The notes: generated by a model not told the origin, from the letters alone. DNA of 64,000 bases from Shewanella oncorhynchi (GCF_012584455.1 NZ_JABAEB010000017.1:1-64000); one strand, 5' to 3'. Shown: positions 45,243 through 54,533, counted from the stretch's first letter. Made by a program: numbers and translations.

Positions 45243-46247
45243 ATGGCTAAAGTTGTCGTATGTGCGTTATATAAATTCGTGTCGTTACCGCATTTTGAAT
45301 CTATCCGAGCGCCATTGCTTGCTATGATGGAACAGGCCGAGATCAAAGGCACTCTGCTCCTCGCAAGTGAAGGGATCAATGGCACAGTTGCTGGCACTCA
45401 AGAAGCGATTGAAGCGTTATTAGTGTGGCTTAATAGCCAAAATGGCCTAGATAATATCGTTCACAAGTTATCATTTGACGATGAAATGCCGTTCTACCGC
45501 ACTAAAGTCAAACTGAAAAACGAAATCGTGACTATGGGCGTTGAAGGTATTGACCCACTTAAAGTGGTTGGCACCTATGTGAAGCCTCAAGATTGGAATG
45601 CGCTGATTTCTGATCCGGACGTGATTTTAGTCGACACCCGTAACGACTATGAAGTGCAAATCGGCACTTTCAAAAATGCCGTTAATCCTGTGACTGAAAC
45701 CTTCAGAGAATTCCCTGAATATGTGAAGCAGAATCTTGATCCTGCTAAACATAAGAAGGTCGCCATGTTCTGTACTGGCGGTATTCGCTGTGAGAAATCA
45801 ACTGCTTATTTAAAAGAGCAAGGCTTTGACGAGGTGTATCATCTTGAAGGCGGTATTCTTAAATATCTCGAAGAAGTCAAAGCGGAAGAAAGTTTGTGGG
45901 AAGGCGAGTGCTTCGTATTCGATAACCGCGTTGCAGTGAACCATGACTTGAAGAAAGGCCAATACGATCAATGTAATGCTTGTCGTATGCCAATCACCGA
46001 AGCTGAAAAACAGAGCCCTGCCTATGTGCAAGGTGTCAGTTGCCCACATTGTATCGATAAAATTTCTGACGAGCAGCGTAAACGTTTCGTTGAGCGTGAG
46101 CGCCAAGTTAATCTGGCAAAAGCCCGTAACGAAGCGCATATCGGTAGCGATGTAAATCAAGTGATTGAAGCGCGCCGTGAGAAAAAAGAAGCGCAGCGTC
46201 GACTCGCCGCCGAGAAAAATAACGCGAAAAAATCGCAAGCGCTTTAA
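45243..46247 (+). CDS. trhO: tRNA uridine-34 hydroxylase (rhodanese-like)
   Basis: 334 residues. Prephenate-independent, O2-dependent formation of 5-hydroxyuridine at tRNA position 34. N-terminal domain (YceA-type, LLASEGINGTVAGT), rhodanese domain (about 120-220: DTRNDYEVQIGTF, catalytic-type FCTGGIRCEKS with Cys177 and Cys183) and a C-terminal part with a CNACRMPI ... CPHC cysteine cluster that may bind zinc. Starts at ATG 45243 after AGAGGGTG. Terminator follows. Confidence 0.93.
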   Translation: MAKVVVCALYKFVSLPHFESIRAPLLAMMEQAEIKGTLLLASEGINGTVAGTQEAIEALLVWLNSQNGLDNIVHKLSFDDEMPFYRTKVKLKNEIVTMGVEGIDPLKVVGTYVKPQDWNALISDPDVILVDTRNDYEVQIGTFKNAVNPVTETFREFPEYVKQNLDPAKHKKVAMFCTGGIRCEKSTAYLKEQGFDEVYHLEGGILKYLEEVKAEESLWEGECFVFDNRVAVNHDLKKGQYDQCNACRMPITEAEKQSPAYVQGVSCPHCIDKISDEQRKRFVERERQVNLAKARNEAHIGSDVNQVIEARREKKEAQRRLAAEKNNAKKSQAL

Positions 46248-46355
46248 CTTTATATTTCATTGGATTAGCTGTGAGTTAGTCATGAGTTTGCACTGAGCTT
46301 GTTTGTCATTCAGGTAGCTCCTACATTGCTTTCACTGTGAATATGGTTTGCACTA

Positions 46356-46383
46356 TGGCCCGACTTGTTCGGGCCATTTTTTT
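46356..46383 (+). terminator. Terminator of trhO
   Basis: TGGCCCGA pairs with TCGGGCCA across CTTGT, followed by seven T. Confidence 0.85.
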
Positions 46384-46485
46384 ATGCCGATTTTAGTTTT
46401 AGTGTGAATGTGCTTTAACTCATTTTTAAACCATTATTTATCATAGCGCTATGCCGAAAACCTTAAATTTATGATAACTTTCAGT

Positions 46486-46530
46486 CGCTAGTATTAAAAA
46501 CGTTAGTATTAACAACGCTAGCATTTCAAA
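46486..46530 (+). repeat. Three imperfect 15-bp tandem repeats
   Basis: CGCTAGTATTAAAAA, CGTTAGTATTAACAA and CGCTAGCATTTCAAA follow each other without a gap, 55 bp before the next gene. Could be a multi-site operator or drift. Confidence 0.5.
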
Positions 46531-46584
46531 AAAGTCGAGTGCTATATACGAAGGGAGCGATTCAGTGCAAGGTAGGCAAAGCGC

Positions 46585-47052
46585 ATGAGCATTTGGAAAG
46601 AACTATACGATATTTTCGATAAGGAACGCAGTCGCTGGCAGCAATCGAGCGCCAGTAAGCAGGCGATTGCCTTCGAGTTAAAAGCCAATTTGGGTTTTCT
46701 GGCCGATGCCTTAAGCAGCGGTTTGTCGCAAAGTGCGATCGCCAGCGGTTTAGAATGCAGTATTTTTGAGGCAAAACTGAAAGAGGGCGCAGCACTCACT
46801 GCGTTAAATCACCGTAAAGTGACACTGAAATTTATTGGTGAATTTGCCGAGTTTAATAAATATGTCGGTAAAGAGAACGACGCTTTAGTTGAGAATGCTT
46901 ACGCTAGAATCAAATCGCTGCAGAAGTTAGTCGCGGCTGAGCCCAATAAAAATCATGATCTTAAGATTAAATCCCTGTTTCGCTTTTTAGTCTTTTTAGT
47001 GGCGCACCTTGAGGAGCAGCCATTGAGTCGCACATCAGCGAAAAAAGCCTAA
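46585..47052 (+). CDS. Hypothetical cytoplasmic helical protein
   Basis: 155 residues, predicted largely alpha-helical, without signal, membrane span or cysteine-rich motif. I recognise no family. The Ala/Ser-rich centre (FLADALSSGLSQSAIASGL) may be a coiled or helix-turn-helix-like part. GGAGC precedes the start region. A terminator follows at 47093. Confidence 0.6.
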   Translation: MSIWKELYDIFDKERSRWQQSSASKQAIAFELKANLGFLADALSSGLSQSAIASGLECSIFEAKLKEGAALTALNHRKVTLKFIGEFAEFNKYVGKENDALVENAYARIKSLQKLVAAEPNKNHDLKIKSLFRFLVFLVAHLEEQPLSRTSAKKA

Positions 47053-47092
47053 GGCGGATGAGTGGCATTGGCTAGCTTGTTATTTGAGAGAC

Positions 47093-47117
47093 AAAAAAGG
47101 CGCCTGTGGCGCCTTTT
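47093..47117. terminator. Terminator after the hypothetical gene
   Basis: AAAAAAGGCGCC pairs with GGCGCCTTTT over TGT. It may also serve the minus-strand gene that ends at 47219. Confidence 0.8.
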
Positions 47118-47218
47118 CTATGTTTGCGAACGTCATTGCTCAGTGTTTATAGCACAGTCTTTAAAAGGCATGTTTAAGAGCCATCTTTAGACTCACTCTT
47201 TAAAAGCCGCCATTGAGC

Positions 47219-47476
47219 TTAGCCCCTAGGTGGTTCAGTTTTGCTTTGATCTGCTTTATTGGGTTCTGAGTCCGCAGAACTTGGCTTGCTTGAAGCCGCA
47301 TCGGCATCATTGTCTGCTGCCGAAGGCTTGGCAGTATCTGACTTTATCTGCTTATCTTTACCATGTTGACCGAACTGCGGCAGTTTGAACTTAGCACTGT
47401 ACTTCAACGCAGCAAGATTACTGGCGATGACACCGACGATCAAAATAATAATGATCCAGACTTCTAAGGTCGACAT
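47219..47476 (-). CDS. DUF2897-like single-span membrane protein
   Basis: 85 residues. One N-terminal helix (WIIIILIVGVIASNLAAL), then KYSAKFKLPQFG, as in DUF2897 proteins of Shewanella and relatives, then a disordered Ala/Ser/Asp/Lys-rich tail. AGGAG precedes the ATG. It follows kdsB with 45 bp between them and is likely co-transcribed. Role unknown. Confidence 0.6.
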   Translation of the reverse strand: MSTLEVWIIIILIVGVIASNLAALKYSAKFKLPQFGQHGKDKQIKSDTAKPSAADNDADAASSKPSSADSEPNKADQSKTEPPRG

Positions 47477-47521
47477 ACTCAGCTCCTGTTTCGAATTGAC
47501 TCGCGCACACCTAACGGGTGA

Positions 47522-48262
47522 TTAATCAACCGCTAAGCGTTGCTCACATTTACGAATGTCTTCTGGCGTATCAACTTCAATAGAATCAAAGGCGCTAATG
47601 GCGATTTTGATCTTATGGCCGTACTCTAATGCACGTAATTGCTCGAGTTTTTCCAGATCTTCTAGACGACCTAATGGTAGGGCGGCGAAGGCCTGTACGA
47701 ATTTGCGTGTATAAGCATACACACCTAAGTGCTTATAAACGGGGTAATCTTGAGTATCGCGGCCAAAAGGAATACGCGAACGAGAGAAATACAAGGCGTA
47801 GTTGTTGTTATCGAACACCATCTTCACATGCATAGGATCGTCAAGCTCGGCTTTATTGACGATTTCAAAACCTAAGGTGGCCATTTCAAACTCACCAGGG
47901 TGACGCTCGAAGAGGCTGATGACTTGCTCGATAGAGGTTGGGTCGATTAGAGGTTGATCGCCCTGTAGGTTGATCACTAAGTCGTCATCTTTCAGTCCCA
48001 GTTGGTTTATTGCATCATTGATACGATCTGTACCCGAGGCAGCATCTGGGCTGGTCATGACTACTTTGCCGCCAAAACTTTCAACGGCCGCTTTAATGCG
48101 ATCATCATCGGTAGCGACGTAAATATTGGTGAGGCCTTTGGCTAACGACGCGCGTTCATACACGTGTTGGATCATTGGCTTGCCGTTAATCGGGGCTAAG
48201 GGTTTGCCCGGGAAGCGGCTTGAACCGTAACGAGCCGGGATTAACAGAGTCACATTCATCAA
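47522..48262 (-). CDS. kdsB: CMP-Kdo/Kdo8N cytidylyltransferase
   Basis: 246 residues. Activates the eight-carbon LPS inner-core sugar with CTP. Characteristic motifs are IPARYGSSRFPGKPLAPI, VNLQGDQPLI and YKHLGVYAYTR. In Shewanella the neighbouring kdnA and kdnB make the 8-amino sugar Kdo8N, so this enzyme probably acts on that substrate. A terminator separates it from kdnB, so it has its own promoter. Confidence 0.95.
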   Translation of the reverse strand: MMNVTLLIPARYGSSRFPGKPLAPINGKPMIQHVYERASLAKGLTNIYVATDDDRIKAAVESFGGKVVMTSPDAASGTDRINDAINQLGLKDDDLVINLQGDQPLIDPTSIEQVISLFERHPGEFEMATLGFEIVNKAELDDPMHVKMVFDNNNYALYFSRSRIPFGRDTQDYPVYKHLGVYAYTRKFVQAFAALPLGRLEDLEKLEQLRALEYGHKIKIAISAFDSIEVDTPEDIRKCEQRLAVD

Positions 48263-48315
48263 ATTATCCTACTTTTATCAAAAATATACAGTGTAGATAT
48301 ACAATGCATATAGAC

Positions 48316-48341
48316 AAAAGGGCTCACAATTGAGCCCTTTT
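48316..48341 (-). terminator. Terminator of kdnB
   Basis: AAAAGGGCTCA pairs with TGAGCCCTTTT over CAAT, between kdnB and kdsB. Confidence 0.8.
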
Positions 48342-48356
48342 AACATGTGTTAGAGC

Positions 48357-49427
48357 TTAGATACGACGGAACAGGGCAGTCAACATTTCATCTGTGACTT
48401 TCTCTTCCCAACCCGCGCCGTAAACGTTAGCCCATAGTGGACCCATGCTCTTAGTCACGGCAACCATTTTCGCTATCGTTTCGTCTGGCAGATCTTTACA
48501 GATGTTCTTCGGCAGCGTGATGTTATGTTTCTTCATCATCAGACGGAACTCTTCAACACCTTCTGGATAGAATTCTTCTAACACGTCAAAGGCGATACAG
48601 TTGCCGATACCATGGTGGTAACCCAGGATGTAAGACAGACCGTAAGATACCGCATGACAGGCACCCACTTGGCTATACGCTATGCTCATACCGCCCATGA
48701 AAGACGCCATCATTAGCTTGTCGTCTTTTTCTACGTGGTCGTCTAAGTACACTTGGCGACATAAATCCATGGCTTTTTCAGCGTAGGATTTAGAGAACTC
48801 GTTTAAGAAGGTACCTTGTAAAGATTCAACACAGTGGATATAGCAATCCATACCTGTGTAGAACCATTGGTCCGTTTCTACGCCTTCGATTAACTCAGAA
48901 TCCATGATGATTTGATCGAATACTGTGTAATCTGAGTTCAGGCCTAGCTTACGTACTGGACCACATAATACGGCGGTGCGTGACGCTTCTGCACCAGTAC
49001 CAGAAATCGTTGGGATACCGATGTGGTGTACCGCGGGGTTCTTGATCAAATCCCAACCTTGGTACATGGCAGAGCCACCTGGGTTTGTCAGCATCAGCGA
49101 TACCGCTTTAGCCACGTCCATGGTTGAACCGCCACCTAAACCGACGACGCTCACTGGCAGTTTGCTATTGAAAGCTTGAACTTGTTCAGTCAGGGCATCG
49201 ATTTGAATTGTGCTTGGCTCTTCATCAACGTTAACCCAAATCACCATGTCTTGTGCTTTAGCAGGAATGCGGCCCTCAAGGGCTTTGCCTTGATGCACGT
49301 CATCGACTAAAAACACCACGAAGTCGTCGGCGGTTTTACGTTCAGCAGCTAACACTTCATCCAATTGGACGAATGAGCCACGGCCGAAGATCATTTTTTC
49401 AACTACTTTAAAATTCTTAAAACTCAT
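48357..49427 (-). CDS. kdnB: Kdo 8-oxidase KdnB (iron-type alcohol dehydrogenase)
   Basis: 356 residues from the ATG at 49427, chosen because GGGAG lies 9 nt upstream; longer frames run into kdnA. Oxidises C8 of Kdo so that KdnA can aminate it. The iron-ADH family motifs are seen: VGLGGGSTMDVAKAVSL, PTISGTGAEASRTAV and CHAVSYGLSYILGYHHGIGN with the metal-binding histidines. Next to kdnA as described for S. oneidensis. Confidence 0.92.
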   Translation of the reverse strand: MSFKNFKVVEKMIFGRGSFVQLDEVLAAERKTADDFVVFLVDDVHQGKALEGRIPAKAQDMVIWVNVDEEPSTIQIDALTEQVQAFNSKLPVSVVGLGGGSTMDVAKAVSLMLTNPGGSAMYQGWDLIKNPAVHHIGIPTISGTGAEASRTAVLCGPVRKLGLNSDYTVFDQIIMDSELIEGVETDQWFYTGMDCYIHCVESLQGTFLNEFSKSYAEKAMDLCRQVYLDDHVEKDDKLMMASFMGGMSIAYSQVGACHAVSYGLSYILGYHHGIGNCIAFDVLEEFYPEGVEEFRLMMKKHNITLPKNICKDLPDETIAKMVAVTKSMGPLWANVYGAGWEEKVTDEMLTALFRRI

Positions 49428-49447
49428 TGCAACAAACTCCCGTAGAA

Positions 49448-50635
49448 TTATTGGGCAAATGCTTTCTTGATGTTCTCGATACGCTCGGCGATCTGAGCAT
49501 CGGTCCAAGACAACTTGATGAGCATAGAAATCGTGCGGCTCATAATGGCATCGGATTTAGGCACAGAAACTTGAGTATAGTCAGGTCTGTCGGCGATTAA
49601 TGTGATTGGCAACGCAGCAGATGCCTTAAGCTCCTGAATGTGTTTCCAGTTTTTCAAATAATGCCAGTTGTTTACATACCAGTAGAAGCAGCCATCAACG
49701 CCGTTTTCAGCCAGTTTTTTGCTGATTTCTTGCGTGCGCGCTTCGGTTGGCAACATAAAGGTTAAGAAGCCAGCCGAGTCGCCTTCTGGATCTGGGATCT
49801 GGCGGAAGGTGACTTCTGGGATAGCGGCCATTGCATCTTTAATGGTCTTTTTGTTTTTACGTTGAATATCGATAATGGTATCGAGTTTACGTAACTGCGC
49901 TAATCCTAAGGCGGCATTCATTTCCGAAATACGGAAGTTCAAGCCAATGATAGGGTGTGACTCTGCACCGCGGTCTTTACCAATATGGTCATGGCCGTGA
50001 TCTGAGAACATGTGCGCGTTGTTGTAGATTTCTGTGTTGTTAGTGATCACAGCGCCACCTTCACCACAGGTGATGGTTTTGACTGAATCGAATGAGTAAC
50101 AACCCACATCACCGATAGTACCTAGGGCTTGGCCCTTGTAGCTACCACCGATGGCTTGGCAAGCATCTTCTAAAATCAGTAAGTTATGTTTTTTACAGAC
50201 GGCTTTTATCTCGTCCATCTTCGCCATAGAACCGCACATGTGCACTAAGTTGATGGCTTTAGTGCGTGGGGTAATCGCGGCTTCGATACCTTCTGGAGAT
50301 AAACACAATGTCTCATCGATTTCGGCAAAAATCGGAATCGCGCCTGCCATAAAAATCGCTTCAACTGAGGCTACAAAGGTAAAAGGTGGCACGATAACTT
50401 CATCGCCAGCACCAATGCCTGCAGCCATCATGGCCGTTTGCAGCGCAGCAGTACCGCTTGATAAAAGGTGAGCATGCTTCACGTTCATCTTCTCGCACAG
50501 TAGTTGCTCCATATCGCGCGTCTTCCAGCGATCATTACGCATATGGTCGAAGTTGTAACGGAAGGTAAAACCGTTTTCCATAACGTCAGCGACTTCCTGC
50601 TTCTCTTCAGGACCAAATAATTCAAAACCGGGCAT
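49448..50635 (-). CDS. kdnA: Kdo8N aminotransferase KdnA (DegT/DnrJ family)
   Basis: 395 residues from ATG 50635 (MPGFELFGPEEKQEV), which has AAGGAG 9 nt upstream; a longer frame adds unrelated residues. A PLP enzyme that converts the 8-oxo Kdo made by KdnB to 8-amino-3,8-dideoxy-octulosonate. The PLP Lys lies in YSFDSVKTITCGEGGA. It starts the kdnA-kdnB operon; the Kdo8N inner core is a Shewanella trait. Confidence 0.92.
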   Translation of the reverse strand: MPGFELFGPEEKQEVADVMENGFTFRYNFDHMRNDRWKTRDMEQLLCEKMNVKHAHLLSSGTAALQTAMMAAGIGAGDEVIVPPFTFVASVEAIFMAGAIPIFAEIDETLCLSPEGIEAAITPRTKAINLVHMCGSMAKMDEIKAVCKKHNLLILEDACQAIGGSYKGQALGTIGDVGCYSFDSVKTITCGEGGAVITNNTEIYNNAHMFSDHGHDHIGKDRGAESHPIIGLNFRISEMNAALGLAQLRKLDTIIDIQRKNKKTIKDAMAAIPEVTFRQIPDPEGDSAGFLTFMLPTEARTQEISKKLAENGVDGCFYWYVNNWHYLKNWKHIQELKASAALPITLIADRPDYTQVSVPKSDAIMSRTISMLIKLSWTDAQIAERIENIKKAFAQ

Positions 50636-50752
50636 GGAAGGTATCTCCTTAGAATTTGTGGCGCATAGGTCGCCTGCAATTAACTGGCGGATTATAACTG
50701 GCGTAATAGACCCTTGCGATGTTTTATTGCTGAAAATTGTCATGGAAAAAGA

Positions 50753-50776
50753 AAAACCTGCACAGGGGCAGGTTTT
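50753..50776 (-). terminator. Terminator of the carbonic anhydrase gene
   Basis: AAAACCTGC pairs with GCAGGTTTT, loop ACAGG, downstream of can. Confidence 0.75.
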
Positions 50777-50828
50777 ATCTGAGCATTGATGATGCTCTGC
50801 GGGGCGTTGAAAGCCTACATTCAGGCCG

Positions 50829-51446
50829 TTAGCGTGGATTGGCTAAGCCATATTCACGGTCAACCGTAACATCTAAATCTGTCAGTAAACCGTTATCAAT
50901 GCCGTAAATCCAGCCGTGTACCGCCACTTCTTGGCCGCGATCCCAAGCTTCTTGCACTATGGTTGAACTGGTCACATTAGCAACCTGCTCAATCACGTTT
51001 AGCTCGCACAGGCGATCAAAACGTTTGGCTTCGTCCATCTGTTGTAATTCTTCCTGATAAATACGATAGATATCACGTAAATGCCCGAGCCAGTTATCGA
51101 TGAGTCCTAAGCGTTGCTGACCCATGGCCGCGCGCACACCACCACAGCCGTAGTGACCCACCACCATAATATGCTTCACCTTGAGCACATCGACGGCGTA
51201 TTGCAGTACAGATAAGCAGTTAAGATCGGTATGGATCACCATGTTGGCGATATTACGGTGAACAAAGACTTCACCGGGCATAAGATCAATGATTTGGTTT
51301 GAGGGTACGCGACTATCTGAGCAGCCAATCCACAGGTATTCAGGATGTTGCTGTTTCGCTAATTGTTCAAAAAAATCAGGATTTTCTTGGCGTATACGTC
51401 CGGCCCAGCGGCGGTTATTGTCGAATAAAGGTTTGAGTAGTTTCAT
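50829..51446 (-). CDS. can: Beta-carbonic anhydrase
   Basis: 205 residues. Interconverts CO2 and bicarbonate. The zinc ligands and partner residues keep E. coli numbering: Cys42, Asp44 and Arg46 (GCSDSR), His98 and Cys101 (HYGCGG). Single gene with its own terminator. Confidence 0.96.
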   Translation of the reverse strand: MKLLKPLFDNNRRWAGRIRQENPDFFEQLAKQQHPEYLWIGCSDSRVPSNQIIDLMPGEVFVHRNIANMVIHTDLNCLSVLQYAVDVLKVKHIMVVGHYGCGGVRAAMGQQRLGLIDNWLGHLRDIYRIYQEELQQMDEAKRFDRLCELNVIEQVANVTSSTIVQEAWDRGQEVAVHGWIYGIDNGLLTDLDVTVDREYGLANPR

Positions 51447-51704
51447 TTTAACCTATTGTTTTATTGACATATAAAATGTCTTCTCATGCTCTAATTCATG
51501 CAAGCAGCACATTTTTAGCAAGAGTATACCAGCAAATTTGGCTCTGCTGGTCTATCCAATTAAGGTTTGAATCAGGATATTGAAAAATCGAGATTATTTT
51601 TTCTTAATAGTACTGCAAATGGATAAGCTCTCTCTGAGGGTTCAAGCACCATTTGATTTTGATAGTGTGTTTGTTGTTTATATCGCACAAATGCTGAGTG
51701 GAAA

Positions 51705-51735
51705 CCTTGTCCGCCAAAGATTAAGGCGGACAAGG
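51705..51735 (-). terminator. Hairpin after the PstS-like gene
   Basis: CCTTGTCCGCC and GGCGGACAAGG form an 11-bp perfect stem over a 9-nt loop, with TTT after it on the minus strand. Probable terminator of the porin/binding-protein pair. Confidence 0.65.
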
Positions 51736-51750
51736 ATGATGCAGTATGGG

Positions 51751-52188
51751 TTAGAACTTACTGATCACTTTCACGCTGTCGTTTACTTCGCTTACGTCAA
51801 CAAATCCGATCATATTGGGATTGGCGGCAATCAATGCGAGCATTTCAGCGCTGGAGTCGACGACTTTGGGCGGTTGACCTTGGCCTGAAAAGACCAGTTT
51901 TGACCAATAGGCTTTTAACTGACTCTCGGTTTTATTAAGGATCTGTTTAACAAAGGCATCACGTGCGGGCGTGCCTTCAGGTTGATCGAGTGCGACGACA
52001 GTGCCACCACTGGGGAAAGACTTGAGTTTGCCTAAATAGATCCGTGAAATATCCGCAGCGCTAATTTCTGACGTATTAGAAGGGTGCACCACGACGGCAA
52101 TTTCGGCTTGAACACAGGCACTGCCAAGTAGAAGCGCACTGGCGACTAAGGTTTTTATCATCAACCGAGAACTTATTAATAGTTTCAT
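51751..52188 (-). CDS. Small phosphate-binding-like periplasmic protein
   Basis: 145 residues, about half a normal PstS. Signal peptide (cleaved after VQA, before EIAVVVHPSN), then the PBP-like core (ISRIYLGKLKSFPSGG, IGFVDVSEV). It has only one binding lobe. A porin gene lies 10 bp upstream in the same operon, so it may deliver ligand near the outer membrane or act as a sensor; the ligand is unknown. Confidence 0.75.
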   Translation of the reverse strand: MKLLISSRLMIKTLVASALLLGSACVQAEIAVVVHPSNTSEISAADISRIYLGKLKSFPSGGTVVALDQPEGTPARDAFVKQILNKTESQLKAYWSKLVFSGQGQPPKVVDSSAEMLALIAANPNMIGFVDVSEVNDSVKVISKF

Positions 52189-52198
52189 GCTTAACTCC

Positions 52199-53377
52199 TT
52201 AAAAAACTAAGTCTATTGCCATACTCAGCAACTGTTCATCGGAGGACGGTTTGTCGTTACTGTAGTTGGTGTACTCTAGTTTCAGTGCGGCAGAAGGATG
52301 GAAATCCCAGCGGGTGCCTATGATGTAGTAGGCGCTGTCTTCCTGCTGTGCTTCAAGCGCCGCTTGTGTTCCAAAAACAAGCGGTGCGAGTGCAGCTTGG
52401 TTTGCCGGTGGCAGACCATTGTAAACAGGTAACATAGCGTCATAGGCATCGTATTGGGGCTCACCTTTATCAATACCGTAGGTTAAGTGGAAGGTGAAAT
52501 CGTGATAGCGGATCCCGCCGGAAACAAAGGTTGAATCTTGAATATTAAAGCTACTGGGATCGACATCAATTCGTGTGTATTCGGCCAAAATAAACCATTT
52601 TTCAGCATCATATTTAATGTTAGCGCCAATGAGTAACGCGCTGTCATTAATCGGTAAAAGATCATCAACTACTTGCTGAGTAAAGAGTCCTGTTTGAGAA
52701 ATTGCATTACCTAAGCCAAGCAGTGCGGGTAATTCGTAGGAGAAATCGGTAACTATGCCAATATTTAAACCGTACTCAAACCCATAGGTTACAAAGTTAA
52801 AGTTCATTATGTGGCCCTCGGCGGAGAAGGGCGCAGGAGGTGTTGATGAACCTGTAGGCGAGTAGTCAGAAACTGAAGTGGTAATGTATTTATAGGTCAA
52901 ACCTACTTCGGTATCGCCCCATAAATCGGCATAAACTAAGCCTACACCTTCACCTGAATTAAATGGCAGTGAATAAACTCCGCGGGGCGGAGTGATCCAG
53001 TGATAGGCATAGCCTACATCAATATAATCGGAGTATTTATAGAGATTAAAACGTTGGCGACCTGCCATAAGCATAAGTTTGTCGCTGATGTCATAGGAGA
53101 TATAAGCCCATTCGAATTCAGCGCTATAATCGTTACTGCCTCTGGATAGCACTTGTGCAGTAGCTCTTAAGCCACTACCAAGATCGGCGGTAAATTGTAA
53201 GGCAACTTTGGAATCATTATTAAAATCGAGTTCTTTGTCGTAACCATAATAGCTTTTATCGTCACTTAGACTTGAGCCCGCGACAATAGAGGCAAATCCA
53301 TTTATTTGAACATCGGCATAAAGAGACGGCATATAAAGTGTGCTGAATACGCAGAGGGCAACTGTACTTTTTCTCAT
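52199..53377 (-). CDS. Outer-membrane porin-like beta-barrel protein
   Basis: 392 residues from ATG 53377 (AAGG 9 nt upstream). Signal peptide MRKSTVALCVFSTLYMPSLYA, cleaved before DVQINGFASI. Alternating hydrophobic strands with aromatic girdles (LMLMAGRQRFNLYKYSDY; GLVYADLW) and a final DLVF are typical of gram-negative porins. The next gene, after 10 bp, is a PstS-like protein. Substrate not shown. Confidence 0.8.
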   Translation of the reverse strand: MRKSTVALCVFSTLYMPSLYADVQINGFASIVAGSSLSDDKSYYGYDKELDFNNDSKVALQFTADLGSGLRATAQVLSRGSNDYSAEFEWAYISYDISDKLMLMAGRQRFNLYKYSDYIDVGYAYHWITPPRGVYSLPFNSGEGVGLVYADLWGDTEVGLTYKYITTSVSDYSPTGSSTPPAPFSAEGHIMNFNFVTYGFEYGLNIGIVTDFSYELPALLGLGNAISQTGLFTQQVVDDLLPINDSALLIGANIKYDAEKWFILAEYTRIDVDPSSFNIQDSTFVSGGIRYHDFTFHLTYGIDKGEPQYDAYDAMLPVYNGLPPANQAALAPLVFGTQAALEAQQEDSAYYIIGTRWDFHPSAALKLEYTNYSNDKPSSDEQLLSMAIDLVF

Positions 53378-53702
53378 GGCAGAATACCTTGTTGAGGGAA
53401 TACAGTATAAAGGTAGTTGATAATTAGTAGATTTCACCTTTGTGCAACATTTTTTAAGCCGCTTGGAACAAAAACAACGTCTTTACTTGTTAATAGAGGT
53501 TTCACAGGTGAGTTTAATGAAATGTGGTGTGCTCAATAACAGACTTTAATAAAGTAAAGCCTAATGTATTTATCCATAAAATAGGAATTAAGTATGGGTG
53601 AGCAATATTGATATAAGCACATCTTGGTAACATGTGCTAAGTAGAAATACTCATCTTCAAGATGCGAGTTTTCGCACCTTGAAGCGTAGATTTAGCGATT
53701 GA
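53378..53702. other. Gene-free stretch upstream of the porin
   Basis: It holds the porin promoter region and the hairpin at 53655-53684; no Pho box or other clear operator is visible. Confidence 0.5.
53655..53684 (-). terminator. Long hairpin after the alpha/beta hydrolase gene
   Basis: CTTCAAGATGCGA pairs with TCGCACCTTGAAG (12 of 13, one mismatch) over GTTT, 18 bp after the hydrolase stop. No clear T-run, so termination is not certain. Confidence 0.45.
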
Positions 53703-54533
53703 TTAATAATGTTTAGCCAGAAAATCGGCTAAATGTTGGTTAATAAATTCCGCTTGTTCGAGAGTTGATATGTGTCCTGCCGCAGGAATATGCACAAGTT
53801 GGCTGCCGTCAATGGCATCACTCATCAGGTAACTTTCCAATACGCTGCGGGCCTTATCTTCCTCGCCAGCCATGATGAGGCAGGGTAGCGTCAATTGCTC
53901 GGCGTATTCCATGGTATCGCGACGACCAAAAATCATTCGTCCAAGTTTAACTATCGTGGGGATTTGCTCCGCTGTGATACTGGCAAGTGACTGTTCAAAG
54001 TCCGTAACCAGTTCGGGAGTGTTATTTGCGGCATCATTGGCGAAGAATAAAGGTGAAATCGCACTGATCAGCGGCGCAGGGATCGCCTTAGCGGCGGTAA
54101 TCATATCCAGCATGCCATCATATTTCGCACGGGTGACTTCGGGTTCGAAACCGATAAAACTGTTGAGCATAACGAGGGTTTTAACTCTTGTTGGTGCTTT
54201 CAGTACCAATTCTGCGCCCCACATAGCACCGACAGATTGTCCGACAACACTAAAGTGAGTTATCTCAAGAGCATCCATTAGCTCAAGCATTTGATCGGCA
54301 ATATCGAGTAGCGTTTTGCAGTTATTGGGCAGTAAATCTGACTGACCATGGCCCCAAAGTTCAGGCACTATGCAGCGATACCGAGCGCTTAAGGTGGCAA
54401 TTTGAGGCGCCCACATAGCGCTATCCCATAAATAACTGTGCCCAAACAACAATACAGGGCCTGAGCCGACATCAAGGTAACTTAATTTTCGATCGGCAAT
54501 AACAAGCTGCTGACGGTGTGAAGAAAAATCCAT
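53703..54533 (-). CDS. Alpha/beta hydrolase
   Basis: 276 residues. Oxyanion motif LLFGHSYLWDSAMW, nucleophile Ser100 in GQSVGAMWG, and a C-terminal catalytic His in PAAGHISTLE; the acid probably lies in MAGEEDKARS. Substrate unknown (lactonase, haloperoxidase or esterase-like members look alike). Monocistronic. Confidence 0.85.
   Translation of the reverse strand: MDFSSHRQQLVIADRKLSYLDVGSGPVLLFGHSYLWDSAMWAPQIATLSARYRCIVPELWGHGQSDLLPNNCKTLLDIADQMLELMDALEITHFSVVGQSVGAMWGAELVLKAPTRVKTLVMLNSFIGFEPEVTRAKYDGMLDMITAAKAIPAPLISAISPLFFANDAANNTPELVTDFEQSLASITAEQIPTIVKLGRMIFGRRDTMEYAEQLTLPCLIMAGEEDKARSVLESYLMSDAIDGSQLVHIPAAGHISTLEQAEFINQHLADFLAKHY

Noticed and set aside
51580..51888. Plus-strand ORF of 102 codons before the PstS-like gene
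   Set aside because: It overlaps the 3' end of a real minus-strand gene and a terminator hairpin; no ribosome site or recognisable product.
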